Of a stretch of DNA of 64,000 nucleotides, positions 26,882 through 35,371 are shown piece after piece. The stretch's first letter is position 1. Every line of letters begins with the position of its first letter. The stretch covers positions 248,001-312,000 of the forward strand of contig NZ_BAABHD010000022.1 of assembly GCF_039541915.1 (NCBI RefSeq), given 5' to 3'. Source of the stretch: Nibrella saemangeumensis. GTDB taxonomy: Bacteria; Bacteroidota; Bacteroidia; Cytophagales; Spirosomataceae. The position numbers were made by a program, and so were the translations under genes. The notes beneath the pieces are model-generated. The model worked only from the letters and a program-made list of their open reading frames with translations, did not search any database and was not told the DNA's origin.

Positions 26882-26908
26882 GAAAGACGGGCTTTTCGCC
26901 CGTCTTTC
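26882..26908. terminator. Terminator after the cytochrome c gene
   Basis: GAAAGACGGGC (26882-26892) pairs with GCCCGTCTTTC (26898-26908), with the loop TTTTC. It lies just past the minus-strand stop at 26922 and is usable in both directions. Confidence 0.85.
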
Positions 26909-26921
26909 TAGTGTAGAAAAA

Positions 26922-27302
26922 CTATCGTTTTGCCATATTTGCGTATTCGTTATTCGTCCGCATGGCTTTCAGGTAATCCACCAGATCGTCCAGCTCCTGT
27001 CTGGATATTTTGTTTTCCTTGAAAGACGGCATCTTCCCTAACCCCAGCGAGAACGCCTTGCTGCGGACGCGGAACTTGTAGGCAACGCCCGGAAGGGGCA
27101 CCTGCGGGAATGGCCACCCGGCCGCTCCTTCGCCCTGCGGATGACACGGCTGGCAGTGCATCATATATACCTGCTGGCCATGAACTGCTTTATCATTCAG
27201 GGCCAGTGGCTTTCGGACAGGCTGGCGTTGCCGGTAGCTGCAGGATGACAGTGACAGGAGCAGAACGGTTACTATCAGTAGGATTTGTTGTCTTAGTCTC
27301 AT
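26922..27302 (-). CDS. Cytochrome c lipoprotein
   Basis: This is a small class I c-type cytochrome, exported and lipid-anchored: the signal ends LSLSSC with Cys21. The haem-binding motif is CQPCH (C50, C53, H54). The likely axial methionine is M91 in GLGKMPSF. It lies 4 bases after the PQQ-type dehydrogenase gene in the same direction, so it probably takes electrons from that enzyme. The 126-aa size fits a single-haem electron carrier. Confidence 0.9.
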   Translation of the reverse strand: MRLRQQILLIVTVLLLSLSSCSYRQRQPVRKPLALNDKAVHGQQVYMMHCQPCHPQGEGAAGWPFPQVPLPGVAYKFRVRSKAFSLGLGKMPSFKENKISRQELDDLVDYLKAMRTNNEYANMAKR

Positions 27303-27306
27303 GGTT

Positions 27307-28713
27307 TTACTGTTTAGTGATTCGCCAGATAACGCCGGTTTGTTTTTTAGGAGCCGGTCCGCTTTTCGTAATTTCCATCACCCCAAAATCGGCGATGTAC
27401 ATAGCGCGGTCGTCGGGCGAGAACTTTACATCGACCGGCCGTTCCAGACCTCCGCTTTTCTGCCGGGATGCGGGTCCATTCTTCCTACCTTTGTTGACGG
27501 CGAAGTCGGTGATCACGCCCGTGCCTGGGTTTACCCGCACTACCTTATAGCCAACATGCTGATAGATCTTGCCGACATCCGGTGCCTGATCGCCAAACTG
27601 GGCCACAAACACTTCTCCCCGGTATCCGAAGGCGTCACTATCGGAGAAGTCCATACCCACCGCCGACGAATGACAGCCAAACCGGGCCAGTGGGGTCGGC
27701 ACCTGATTAGGCTGCGAAGCCAGTAGCTGGCCCTGCGGTTGCACAGAGAAATCGGCGGCATGGTCGGGCCAGCCGTACCAGCGGCCCCGCTCTACGCGCC
27801 ACAGGAAGTCGGGCGCGGCCCAGACGGGCCGGCTGCCCCGGTCGTCGAAGCCATTGTCAGTCAGGTAAAGCTGGTTGTTGTGGAAGAGCAGGCCAAAGGG
27901 GTTACGGAAGCCCCACGCCACCAATTCTGGCTGCCCGCCTTCCAGCGGTATGCGCATGACGGCTCCACTGCACGGTATCTGTCCCTTGATTACCTGATTG
28001 GGCGTGGATGGCGTACCGTAAGGCAGAAACGCGCCGGTGGTTACCTTACCCTCGGCCAGCACGTTCTTTTCGGTGTAGTTCCGGCCGGTTAGCGTGATAT
28101 CCTGACAGGGAATATCGTGGAAGTTGGGATGGCGCTTCAGCCAGCCGAATTTGAAATTGTCTTCGCCCACTATACCACTGTTCGTAGCGGTGCCGGTAGA
28201 AAAGTACAGGTAGTTGTCATTACCGATGACGGGGCCGTTGGTGTGATGGTCACCCATAGTGGGCAGGTTGGCGATAAGTACCCGGCGTTCGCCGGTGCGG
28301 GAGACGCGAACAATATTCCCACCGGCAGTTTCGCCCCCTTCGGCAATGTAGAAGTAGCCGTTGCGGTACGTGACACCATTCCAGGGAGCCGTTTTGGGGT
28401 CACCCTCCAGAATGGTCTGCTTGCTGCCGTCGGCATTGATTCGGACAAGGCGGGGTGTCTGAAAGTCTTCCCCGTAGCTGTAACCTGCCTCAATGACGTA
28501 GAGCGTCCCGTTTTCATCGAAGGTAATTGCAGAAGGGTAGGTGAGTCCCTGGGCAACGGCCTCTAGTTTGTAACCTTCCGGCAGGGCTACATCGGCCGGA
28601 TTGATCGTTCGGGTGACGGGGTTAAAATTCTTATCGCCGTAAGGACCAATTCGGATGCAGGAGGTACAGGCGGTAAGTAAACCAATAAAACTAAATAGTC
28701 TATAAAGTCTCAT
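27307..28713 (-). CDS. PQQ-dependent sugar dehydrogenase-type lipoprotein (glucose/sorbosone dehydrogenase family)
   Basis: This is an exported six-bladed beta-propeller of the soluble glucose dehydrogenase/L-sorbosone dehydrogenase family. The ATG at 28713 is used; the two codons before it (TTG TGT) are an unlikely start. A lipoprotein signal ends LLTAC. Propeller features include LPEGYKLEAVAQGLTYPSAI, APWNGVTYRNGYFYIAEG, GDHHTNGPVIG (catalytic-histidine region), WGFRNPFGLLF and VDVKFSPDDRAMYIADFG. Pairing with a cytochrome c gene 4 bases downstream supports a periplasmic dehydrogenase donating electrons to the respiratory chain. The true sugar is unknown, and some members lack PQQ activity. 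Confidence 0.88.
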   Translation of the reverse strand: MRLYRLFSFIGLLTACTSCIRIGPYGDKNFNPVTRTINPADVALPEGYKLEAVAQGLTYPSAITFDENGTLYVIEAGYSYGEDFQTPRLVRINADGSKQTILEGDPKTAPWNGVTYRNGYFYIAEGGETAGGNIVRVSRTGERRVLIANLPTMGDHHTNGPVIGNDNYLYFSTGTATNSGIVGEDNFKFGWLKRHPNFHDIPCQDITLTGRNYTEKNVLAEGKVTTGAFLPYGTPSTPNQVIKGQIPCSGAVMRIPLEGGQPELVAWGFRNPFGLLFHNNQLYLTDNGFDDRGSRPVWAAPDFLWRVERGRWYGWPDHAADFSVQPQGQLLASQPNQVPTPLARFGCHSSAVGMDFSDSDAFGYRGEVFVAQFGDQAPDVGKIYQHVGYKVVRVNPGTGVITDFAVNKGRKNGPASRQKSGGLERPVDVKFSPDDRAMYIADFGVMEITKSGPAPKKQTGVIWRITKQ

Positions 28714-28797
28714 ACACAACTAGGAAAAAAGTATGAGACCGTAACGCGTCGTTAAAGTCGATGGTTATCCATCGTATCAAATACCTGATGGAATGGT

Positions 28798-28841
28798 CTG
28801 AAAACAGAAAAGCGGGTGATTGCCCGCCTTGCTGTTTTCAG
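28798..28841. terminator. Terminator after the M20-family hydrolase gene
   Basis: CTGAAAACAG (28798-28807) pairs with CTGTTTTCAG (28832-28841) around an inner GCGGG/CCCGC stem, 3 bases past the minus-strand stop codon. Confidence 0.8.
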
Positions 28842-28843
28842 AC

Positions 28844-30514
28844 TTACTTACCTTTTGATTCTTTCTGTTTTACCAGTTCGGCCCGCTGGTCGTCGCGTAG
28901 CGTTGGGTATTTGATTCCTAACTGCTCCAGATACGTCTTATACTTGCTGGGGTCGTAGTAGTATTTTTTTAGCTCCGGTTTGAATTTGGCCATGATCTCG
29001 CGATTCAGGTACACGGCCGGTATCTCCTTCGGTGAAATCAGCGGAGTGTACTTCACCTCTTTAGTTTGCTCTTCCTTGTAGTAGGCCCAGGCGTTTCTGA
29101 TGAGGTCCGGTTTGGTAAGCAGGTCGAGCAGCGTCATGGCTTCGGCCTTGGCCCCGGCCACGATCCCTTTGTGGGCAATGGGTGTCGCCATCGAAATGGC
29201 GTTGGACCAGTGGTGGCCGGGCAGCCCCGGAATGTTGGAGGGATAACGCAGCACCACCGTCGGCAGCGACCAGGAAATATCCGCAATGTCGTCGGAGCCA
29301 CCAGCCATGACCATCATGGTTTGTCCTCCCATCATTACCGTTGGGGAGGCTGCTGGAAGCCCAATAGAGTCTAATCTCGTGTTTAAACCTGCTGTTTTGG
29401 GGGCCTGAATTTCGAGCTGAATAGCTTTTGCCAGCAATTGGTCTTCTTCCGACCAGGTAGGCAGACCTACCTTTTTTATATTTTCGAACATAGCTTCAGC
29501 AATGGGCTTATTAAAGTGCTGTGGCCATGCTGATCCTAGTATTTCATACGTAAACTTAGTGTCTGTCATCAATGCGGCTCCTTCAGCTGTCTTGAGGCCA
29601 GTTTCAAAAAGTTTTCTGATTTTAGGATACGACCGCTCACGGAAGTAATACCAGACAGAGGCTTTGGATGGCACAACATTAGGTTGATCTCCACCATCCG
29701 GGATGACATAGTGCGATCGCTGACTTAACTCCAGATGCTCACGGCGAAAATTCCAGCCAATGTTCATTAATTCTACTGCGTCTAACGCACTACGGCCCCG
29801 CCAGGGAGCTCCAGCAGCATGGGCAGCCTGTCCTTCAAAAGTAAATTTTGCTGAGATCAGTCCAGTAAAGCTTGCATCGCCGTACGATACGCCTAAGTTG
29901 TTGTCAACGTGGGTGAAGATGCAGGCGTCTACGTCTTTGAAGTAGCCGTCGCGGACGTAGAAGGCCTTGGCGGCCACGAGTTCCTCCGCCACACCGGGCC
30001 AGAGCATCAGCGTGCCCGGAATTTTCTCCCGCTCCATCAGTTGCTTGACGGCCAGGGCGGCTACGATGTTGAGCGCCTGCCCCGAGTTATGGCCTTCGCC
30101 GTGGCCGGGGGCTCCTTCAACCAGTGGCGAATGATAGGCGACACCCGGTTTTTGATTTGCTTTTGGGATGCAGTCGACGTCGCTGCCGATGGCGATCACC
30201 GGCTTGCCCGAACCCCAGGTGGCAATCCAGGCGGTAGGCATGTTGGCAATGCCTTTCTGCACGGTAAAACCTTCTTTCTCCAGCAGGGTGGTCAGGTACT
30301 TGAACGTTTCTTCTTCCTGAAAGCCCAGTTCGGAGAAACTGAACAGCATATCGTTGATCTGCTGGCCCAGTTCTTTTCGTTTTTCAACTTCAGCGATGGC
30401 TTCCTGTTTCAGCTTGTCGAGGCCGCGGTCGGCGGTTCTGGCTTTTTTTGGCTGGGCGATCAGCAGGCCTGGGAGCAGGGTAAACAGCAGCAGCCCTTTG
30501 GTAAAGATTTTCAT
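28844..30514 (-). CDS. Exported M20-family amidohydrolase/peptidase (AbgB-like)
   Basis: This is a zinc-dependent amidohydrolase related to aminobenzoyl-glutamate utilisation protein B and M20D carboxypeptidases. A signal peptide is present (MKIFTKGLLLFTLLPGLLIAQ), so it works outside the cytoplasm, unlike E. coli AbgB. Seen in order: FSFSELGFQEEETFKYL, IAIGSDVDCIP, APGHGEGHNSGQALNI, PGVAEELVAAKAFYV, the lid domain KFTFEGQAAHAAGAPWRGRSALDAVE, and a C-terminal GGSDDIADISW with a metal-site region near GLPGHHWSNA. The substrate is probably an N-acyl amino acid or a peptide, which is not certain. It is a single gene. Confidence 0.88.
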   Translation of the reverse strand: MKIFTKGLLLFTLLPGLLIAQPKKARTADRGLDKLKQEAIAEVEKRKELGQQINDMLFSFSELGFQEEETFKYLTTLLEKEGFTVQKGIANMPTAWIATWGSGKPVIAIGSDVDCIPKANQKPGVAYHSPLVEGAPGHGEGHNSGQALNIVAALAVKQLMEREKIPGTLMLWPGVAEELVAAKAFYVRDGYFKDVDACIFTHVDNNLGVSYGDASFTGLISAKFTFEGQAAHAAGAPWRGRSALDAVELMNIGWNFRREHLELSQRSHYVIPDGGDQPNVVPSKASVWYYFRERSYPKIRKLFETGLKTAEGAALMTDTKFTYEILGSAWPQHFNKPIAEAMFENIKKVGLPTWSEEDQLLAKAIQLEIQAPKTAGLNTRLDSIGLPAASPTVMMGGQTMMVMAGGSDDIADISWSLPTVVLRYPSNIPGLPGHHWSNAISMATPIAHKGIVAGAKAEAMTLLDLLTKPDLIRNAWAYYKEEQTKEVKYTPLISPKEIPAVYLNREIMAKFKPELKKYYYDPSKYKTYLEQLGIKYPTLRDDQRAELVKQKESKGK

Positions 30515-30611
30515 GAAAGGCCAAATAATAAGAGGTCGTTGGGGATGTATTACCGATAAATATACGGAAAACTGCTAAGATGGTAGCAAACGGTAGAACT
30601 TGGGAATATTG

Positions 30612-30643
30612 TTTTCCCCGTTCGGGCATAATTACTACTTTTG
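30612..30643 (+). promoter_or_regulatory. Promoter of icd
   Basis: TTTT (30612-30615) and TACTTTTG (30636-30643) are 20 bases apart. The ATG at 30690 lies 46 bases further on, so the open frame upstream of that ATG is untranslated leader. Confidence 0.65.
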
Positions 30644-30689
30644 CGCGTTGATTCCCGAATCGTTTCATCTGATTTACAAATCGAAGCAC

Positions 30690-31919
30690 ATGGAGAAAAT
30701 TAAAGTGGCCAACCCGGTAGTCGAGCTGGATGGCGACGAAATGACCCGCATTATCTGGAAGTTCATTAAGGACAAGTTGATTCTCCCCTACATCGACGTA
30801 GACATCAAATATTATGACCTGGGTGTTGAGTATCGTGATGAGACCAACGACCAGGTAACCATCGACGCGGCCAATGCGATCAAGCAGTATGGTGTTGGTA
30901 TCAAATGCGCCACCATTACGCCCGACGAAGACCGCGTGAAAGAATTCAATCTGAAGCAGATGTGGAAGTCGCCGAACGGTACCATCCGGAACATCCTGGA
31001 CGGTACGGTATTCCGCGAGCCGATCGTAATTCAGAACGTACCGCGTCTGGTAACCAACTGGAAAGCGCCGATCATCGTGGGCCGTCACGCCTTTGGTGAC
31101 CAGTACCGCGCCACGGATTTTGTGGTGCCGGGTCCGGGTAAGCTGACCATCAAATTTGAGGGTGAAGACGGTCAGGTACAGGAGTACGACGTCTATAACT
31201 TCAAAGGTGCCGGTGTGGCCATGGGTATGTACAATACCGAAGATTCGATCCGTGGTTTTGCTAAAGCGTGTTTCAACATGGCCCTGCAGAAAGGCTGGCC
31301 GCTGTACCTCTCCACTAAAAACACCATCCTGAAAAAGTACGATGGTCGTTTCAAAGATATTTTCCAGGAGATTTACGAAGCCGAATTCAAAGAGAAGGGC
31401 GTTCACTACGAACACCGCCTGATCGACGACATGGTGGCTTCCGCCCTGAAGTGGGAAGGTAACTTTGTTTGGGCCTGTAAGAACTACGATGGCGACGTTC
31501 AGTCGGACACCGTAGCGCAGGGCTTTGGCTCACTGGGTCTAATGACTTCCGTTCTGGTTACGCCGGACGGCAAAACCATGGAAGCCGAAGCGGCCCACGG
31601 TACCGTAACGCGCCACTACCGCGAACACCAGAAAGGTAACCCAACCTCTACCAATCCCATTGCCTCGATTTTTGCCTGGACCCGTGGTCTGGCGTTCCGG
31701 GGTAAACTGGATGGCAATCAGCAACTGATCGACTTCTGCCACGCGCTGGAGCAGGTATGTATCGAAACCGTAGAGAGCGGTAAGATGACCAAAGACCTGG
31801 CAATTTCCGTATATGGAAACGACGTAAAGCATGGTCTGCACTTCCTGTATACTCAGGAGTTCCTGGAAGCTTTGGATGCTAACCTGAAAGAGAAACTGGG
31901 ACAGCCGGCGGAGCAGTAA
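30690..31919 (+). CDS. icd: NADP-dependent isocitrate dehydrogenase
   Basis: This is the TCA-cycle enzyme that oxidatively decarboxylates isocitrate to 2-oxoglutarate. It is the eukaryote-like dimeric type (409 aa, start MEKIKVANPVVELDGDEMTRIIW), not the E. coli type. Key segments are SPNGTIRNILDGTVFREPI (substrate arm), GRHAFGDQYRATDF, YEHRLIDDMVASALKWEG, KNYDGDVQSDTVAQGFGSLGLM and AEAAHGTVTRHYREHQKG. The codons are well adapted, as for a highly expressed gene. The start follows a good promoter; a longer frame to 30600 overlaps that promoter and is rejected. Confidence 0.96.
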   Translation: MEKIKVANPVVELDGDEMTRIIWKFIKDKLILPYIDVDIKYYDLGVEYRDETNDQVTIDAANAIKQYGVGIKCATITPDEDRVKEFNLKQMWKSPNGTIRNILDGTVFREPIVIQNVPRLVTNWKAPIIVGRHAFGDQYRATDFVVPGPGKLTIKFEGEDGQVQEYDVYNFKGAGVAMGMYNTEDSIRGFAKACFNMALQKGWPLYLSTKNTILKKYDGRFKDIFQEIYEAEFKEKGVHYEHRLIDDMVASALKWEGNFVWACKNYDGDVQSDTVAQGFGSLGLMTSVLVTPDGKTMEAEAAHGTVTRHYREHQKGNPTSTNPIASIFAWTRGLAFRGKLDGNQQLIDFCHALEQVCIETVESGKMTKDLAISVYGNDVKHGLHFLYTQEFLEALDANLKEKLGQPAEQ

Positions 31920-31951
31920 TGCCAGTATATTGGCCTGATCTGATACTTTTT

Positions 31952-31981
31952 GAAGCGCTGCCCTGTTTGGGGTGGCGCTTC
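31952..31981 (+). terminator. Possible terminator of icd
   Basis: GAAGCGC (31952-31958) pairs with GCGCTTC (31975-31981), with an inner CCC...GGG. The T-run is weak. Confidence 0.5.
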
Positions 31982-32007
31982 TCATATCAAATCTACCTGT
32001 ATAACCC

Positions 32008-32400
32008 ATGAAACGAATTGTTGCGCTACTGGCTTTTACCTGCCTGTTGTCTGTAGGCGCGTATGCCCAAACCGGAAAGAAAATGAATGGAAATGTATTG
32101 CAGCACGTGGTGCTGTTTAAGTTTAAGCCGGAGACGACGCCGGAGAAAGTAAACGAGATTGTAGCCGCTTTTGAAGCGCTGCCCTCCAAGATCAAAGAAA
32201 TCAAAGGCTTTCAGTGGGGCACCAACAATAGCCCCGAGAAGCTTGATAAAGGTCTAACCCATGCCTTCATCCTGACCTTTGACAATGAGAAGGATCGGGA
32301 TACCTACCTGCCACACCCCGCCCATAAAGAATTTGGTAAAGTGGTTGGCCCGTGGCTGGCGGATGTAACAGTAGTTGATTTTACGAATAAGGGGAAGTAA
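32008..32400 (+). CDS. Exported Dabb (stress-responsive alpha/beta barrel) domain protein
   Basis: This is a 130-aa protein with a signal peptide (MKRIVALLAFTCLLSVGAYAQ) followed by one Dabb domain: LQHVVLFKFKPETTPEKVNEI, ALPSKIKEIKGFQWGTNNSPE, HAFILTFDNEKDRDTYLPHPAH, and VVGPWLADVTVVDF. The HP.H segment near the end is the conserved part of the family. Dabb domains form dimeric barrels. Some act as enzymes, but exported bacterial ones have no known reaction. A hairpin starts at the base after the stop. Confidence 0.88.
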   Translation: MKRIVALLAFTCLLSVGAYAQTGKKMNGNVLQHVVLFKFKPETTPEKVNEIVAAFEALPSKIKEIKGFQWGTNNSPEKLDKGLTHAFILTFDNEKDRDTYLPHPAHKEFGKVVGPWLADVTVVDFTNKGK

Positions 32401-32427
32401 GTAGACCGGAATTGTATTCCGGTCTAC
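32401..32427. terminator. Bidirectional terminator between convergent genes
   Basis: GTAGACCGGAA (32401-32411) pairs with TTCCGGTCTAC (32417-32427), with the loop TTGTA. It fills the entire gap between the Dabb gene stop (32400) and the Uma2 gene stop (32428). Confidence 0.85.
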
Positions 32428-33009
32428 TTACGATTCAAATACCTCTTTTACATTTAACTCAAAACCTTCCAGCACACCTTCTCCAGATAAGGCTTCAGCG
32501 AAAGAACGCATTTCCGGCTCTTTACCAGGACGGTAGATATGCGTTTGCTCCGTCTCTGGATCAATCAGCCAGGCCAGACGAACGCCGTTCTGTAGCCACT
32601 TCTCCATCTTCCGCTGCAAATCAATCAGCGTATCTGATTCAGAACGGAGTTCGATAACAAAGTCGGGGCAGACGCGGGCAAACTTTTTCAGGTCATCGGG
32701 TGGTACAGTTGCTAAACGTTCATTGCTTACAAATCCTACATCTGGTGCCCGCATAGATGTGTCGGGCAAGGTATAGCCGCCGTTAGAGTCGGTTACAACT
32801 CCTGCTTTTTTGCGGTGGTTCCATTGCCAGACGGAACTCCCTAAACTCATATTTCGGCGGCTACTCTCAAGTCCGGTGGGGGGCATAATAATGATTTGTC
32901 CGTTTTCGTCGCGCTCGATGCGGAGGTCCGGGTTTGCCTGACAAAAGGCATACAACTCCTCATCCGAGAACACATCAATCCGCCGGGGTATCTGCAACGT
33001 GACCTGCAT
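32428..33009 (-). CDS. Uma2 family putative endonuclease (second copy, diverged)
   Basis: This is a PD-(D/E)XK-type Uma2 protein of 194 aa when started at the ATG at 33009 (MQVTLQIPRRIDVFSDEEL), which follows a -7 box. A frame to 33063 would overlap that promoter. Seen: LYAFCQANPDLRIERDENG, IIIMPPTGLESSRRN, SMRAPDVGFV, CPDFVIELRSESDTL and LQRKMEKWLQNGVRLAWLIDP. It belongs to a different branch from the Uma2 protein at 25910-26473. The function of the family is unsettled, and possible nuclease activity rests on fold alone. Confidence 0.85.
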   Translation of the reverse strand: MQVTLQIPRRIDVFSDEELYAFCQANPDLRIERDENGQIIIMPPTGLESSRRNMSLGSSVWQWNHRKKAGVVTDSNGGYTLPDTSMRAPDVGFVSNERLATVPPDDLKKFARVCPDFVIELRSESDTLIDLQRKMEKWLQNGVRLAWLIDPETEQTHIYRPGKEPEMRSFAEALSGEGVLEGFELNVKEVFES

Positions 33010-33030
33010 AAAGGAGAAAGGCTGTTTAGA

Positions 33031-33038
33031 CAAATATA
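33031..33038 (-). promoter_or_regulatory. Probable -7 box of the second Uma2 gene
   Basis: TATATTTG on the minus strand matches TAnnTTTG and lies 21 bases upstream of the ATG at 33009. No -33 TTTG at 19 bases was found. Confidence 0.5.
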
Positions 33039-33042
33039 ACAA

Positions 33043-33100
33043 AAGACGTTGGACAATAGACATCAGACGTTAAACTACAAACTGTCTGGTCCAACGTCTT
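33043..33100 (-). terminator. Terminator of the DPP-IV-like gene
   Basis: AAGACGTTGGAC (33043-33054) pairs with GTCCAACGTCTT (33089-33100), with an inner CAGAC/GTCTG. It begins 1 base after the peptidase stop on the minus strand and a TTTTG run follows. It sits directly against the promoter of the next gene. Confidence 0.75.
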
Positions 33101-33101
33101 C

Positions 33102-35297
33102 TTACAAATTCTTCTCCACAAAATCCGTCATCATCCGGTACAGGTGCAGGCGGGTATTGCCGCCGGAGATGCCGTGGGCCCGGTTGGGGTAGTAAAAGGA
33201 CTGAAACTGTTTGCCGGCCTTGATCAGCGCATCCTGAAACGCCACGGCGTTCTGGAAATGGACGTTGTCATCGCCGGTGCCGTGGATGAGCAGGAAGTTG
33301 CCTTTCAGTTTGGCCGCGTGGGTCAGCGGAGAGTTGTCGTCGTAGCCGGACGGGTTGTCCTGCGGGCGCTTCAGGAAGCGTTCCGTATAAATGGTATCGT
33401 AGAAACGCCAGGTAGTAACCGGGGCAACTGAGATACCCGCCTTGAAGTAGTCGGCTCCGATAGTCATGCAGAGCGCCGACATATACCCACCGAAACTCCA
33501 GCCCCAGATACCAATCCGGCTTTTATCCACGTACGGCAACGTACCCAGGTATTTAGCCCCTTCGATCTGATCCTGCGTTTCCAGTTTACCTAACTGGCCA
33601 TAGGTAACTGTCCGGAAATCTTTACCCCGGCCGCCGGTACCCCGGTTATCAACGCAGACCATCAGGTACCCTTTCTGCGCCAGCGTCTGGTACCAGAAAA
33701 AGTCACGGGCCTCCCACGTATTGCGTACCTGCTGGGAGCCGGGACCGCCGTACACAAACATCAGTACCGGGTACCGGCGGGTGCTGTCGAAATTCACGGG
33801 GCGAATCATCCAGCCGTTGAGCGAGACGTTTTCGGAGGTGGTAAACTGAAAAAAGCGCTTTGGCGAAATGCTGTATTCCTGCAAACGGGCTTTTAACGCA
33901 TCATTATTTTCGGCGGTCCGGACCAGTTTGGCGGCAGTTTCCTTCCCGCGGGGAGCCTGCTGCACACTTACCGTATACGGCGATGCCGTAGTGGTATGGT
34001 ATTGCAGGTAGTAGCTGTAATCCGGACTCATATTGATGCTATGCGTCCCGGCCTGCGGGGTCAGTCTGATCTTATTTTTACCGTCGAGTCCAACTCGGTA
34101 CAGGTGGCGCTCCATGGGCGACACTTCTGTGGAGGTGAAGTAAACCACCTTGCTAGTCTCATCGACGCCCAGCACATTATCTACCTCCCAGTTACCGGTT
34201 GTGAGTTGCCGGATCGCCTTGCCGCTCATGTCGTGCAGGTAGAGGTGCTTGTAGCCGTTGCGTTCGCTGGAGTTGAGGAAGGTTTTGCCGTCTTGCAGGT
34301 ACGTCAGGTCATCGGTCAGTTCTAGGTCCACGTAGGTGGGGCTTTTTTCGGTCAGCACAATTGACGTTTTGCCGGTCATGGCGTCGGCGTGGAGCAGATC
34401 CAGCCGGTTTTGCAGGCGGTTTAACCGGCGGACTGACAGTAGATTCGGGTTCTGGGTCCAGCGAATGCGGGGCAGGTACATGTCGGTTTCGGTGCCGGTA
34501 TCGATCTGTACTTTCTTTTGCTTATCCAGGTCAATTACCCAGATCGTTACAATAGCGTTGGCTTCGCCGGCTTTGGGGTACTTGAAGCGGTAATCGGCCG
34601 GGTAAAGTGAGCCCCAACGCTGCATGTTGAATTCCGGTACGCGGCTTTCATCAAAGCGCTGCCAGGCAATCCGGCGGCTGTCCGGCGACCAGTCGAAGGC
34701 CCGCGACATGCTGAATTCTTCTTCGTACACCCAGTCGGCCGCACCGTTGATGATTTCGTTCCGCTTGCCGTCGGTGGTGAGCTGCGTCTCTGTCATGGTG
34801 CCGAGGTCGGTCACAAACAGGTTGTTGTCGCGGATAAAGGCGACTTTGCGACCGTTGGGGGAGAAGGTTGCATACATCTGTTTCCCTTTGGCCGACAGCC
34901 GGGTCAGTTTTTTTGTGTCAAGGTCGTACATGTAAAACTCCGCCTTGGACGACCGGCGGTAGATTTGTTCTTCATCGGTGGTGATCAGCAGCTTCCGTTC
35001 GTCGGCGCTGAGCTGGTAGTCTTCTATCTGAATGGCCTGCCCGGCTTCCGTTTTAGCCTGTTTTTCATCAAACAGCGTCTCAGCGGCCTGGCCTGAAGCA
35101 ATGCTGTAGCGGACTACCCTGCCGCTTTCCAGGGAGGTATAATAGCCACCGGCTTTCATCCAGTTGACACCGGCAACCGTTTTCTGGGCGAAAGCATTCT
35201 GGCCCCAGACCTCATCCAGGGTAATCTGTCTTTTAGTTTGGGCGGTAACCGGCACCGTCAGGCTCAGCCACAGCCACGCAACAGCAAGTTTTCTCAT
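33102..35297 (-). CDS. S9 family prolyl oligopeptidase, DPP-IV-like
   Basis: This is an exported serine peptidase, probably a dipeptidyl aminopeptidase releasing N-terminal X-Pro dipeptides. It has a signal peptide (MRKLAVAWLWLSLTVPVTAQ), an N-terminal eight-bladed propeller (DPPIV_N) that includes WVYEEEFSMSRAFDWSPDS (the paired glutamates that bind the substrate N-terminus in this family), and a C-terminal alpha/beta hydrolase. The catalytic triad is Ser601 (GWSFGGYMS), Asp676 (GTGDDNVHFQ) and His708 (NRAHGI). At 731 aa it has the standard length. It is single and has its own terminator. Confidence 0.94.
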   Translation of the reverse strand: MRKLAVAWLWLSLTVPVTAQTKRQITLDEVWGQNAFAQKTVAGVNWMKAGGYYTSLESGRVVRYSIASGQAAETLFDEKQAKTEAGQAIQIEDYQLSADERKLLITTDEEQIYRRSSKAEFYMYDLDTKKLTRLSAKGKQMYATFSPNGRKVAFIRDNNLFVTDLGTMTETQLTTDGKRNEIINGAADWVYEEEFSMSRAFDWSPDSRRIAWQRFDESRVPEFNMQRWGSLYPADYRFKYPKAGEANAIVTIWVIDLDKQKKVQIDTGTETDMYLPRIRWTQNPNLLSVRRLNRLQNRLDLLHADAMTGKTSIVLTEKSPTYVDLELTDDLTYLQDGKTFLNSSERNGYKHLYLHDMSGKAIRQLTTGNWEVDNVLGVDETSKVVYFTSTEVSPMERHLYRVGLDGKNKIRLTPQAGTHSINMSPDYSYYLQYHTTTASPYTVSVQQAPRGKETAAKLVRTAENNDALKARLQEYSISPKRFFQFTTSENVSLNGWMIRPVNFDSTRRYPVLMFVYGGPGSQQVRNTWEARDFFWYQTLAQKGYLMVCVDNRGTGGRGKDFRTVTYGQLGKLETQDQIEGAKYLGTLPYVDKSRIGIWGWSFGGYMSALCMTIGADYFKAGISVAPVTTWRFYDTIYTERFLKRPQDNPSGYDDNSPLTHAAKLKGNFLLIHGTGDDNVHFQNAVAFQDALIKAGKQFQSFYYPNRAHGISGGNTRLHLYRMMTDFVEKNL

Positions 35298-35309
35298 GGG
35301 TAAAAAATC

Positions 35310-35341
35310 GCCCCTGACCGGGCGGATCGCAGGTCAGGGGC
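35310..35341 (-). terminator. Terminator downstream of the two-helix membrane protein gene
   Basis: GCCCCTGACC (35310-35319) pairs with GGTCAGGGGC (35332-35341). On the minus strand a run of T follows. Confidence 0.85.
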
Positions 35342-35371
35342 AGATACAGGGTTTGTATGAAGAAGTATAGG

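Noticed and set aside
30600..30689. Upstream extension of the isocitrate dehydrogenase frame
   Set aside because: It overlaps the promoter, and the family start MEKIKV is at 30690.
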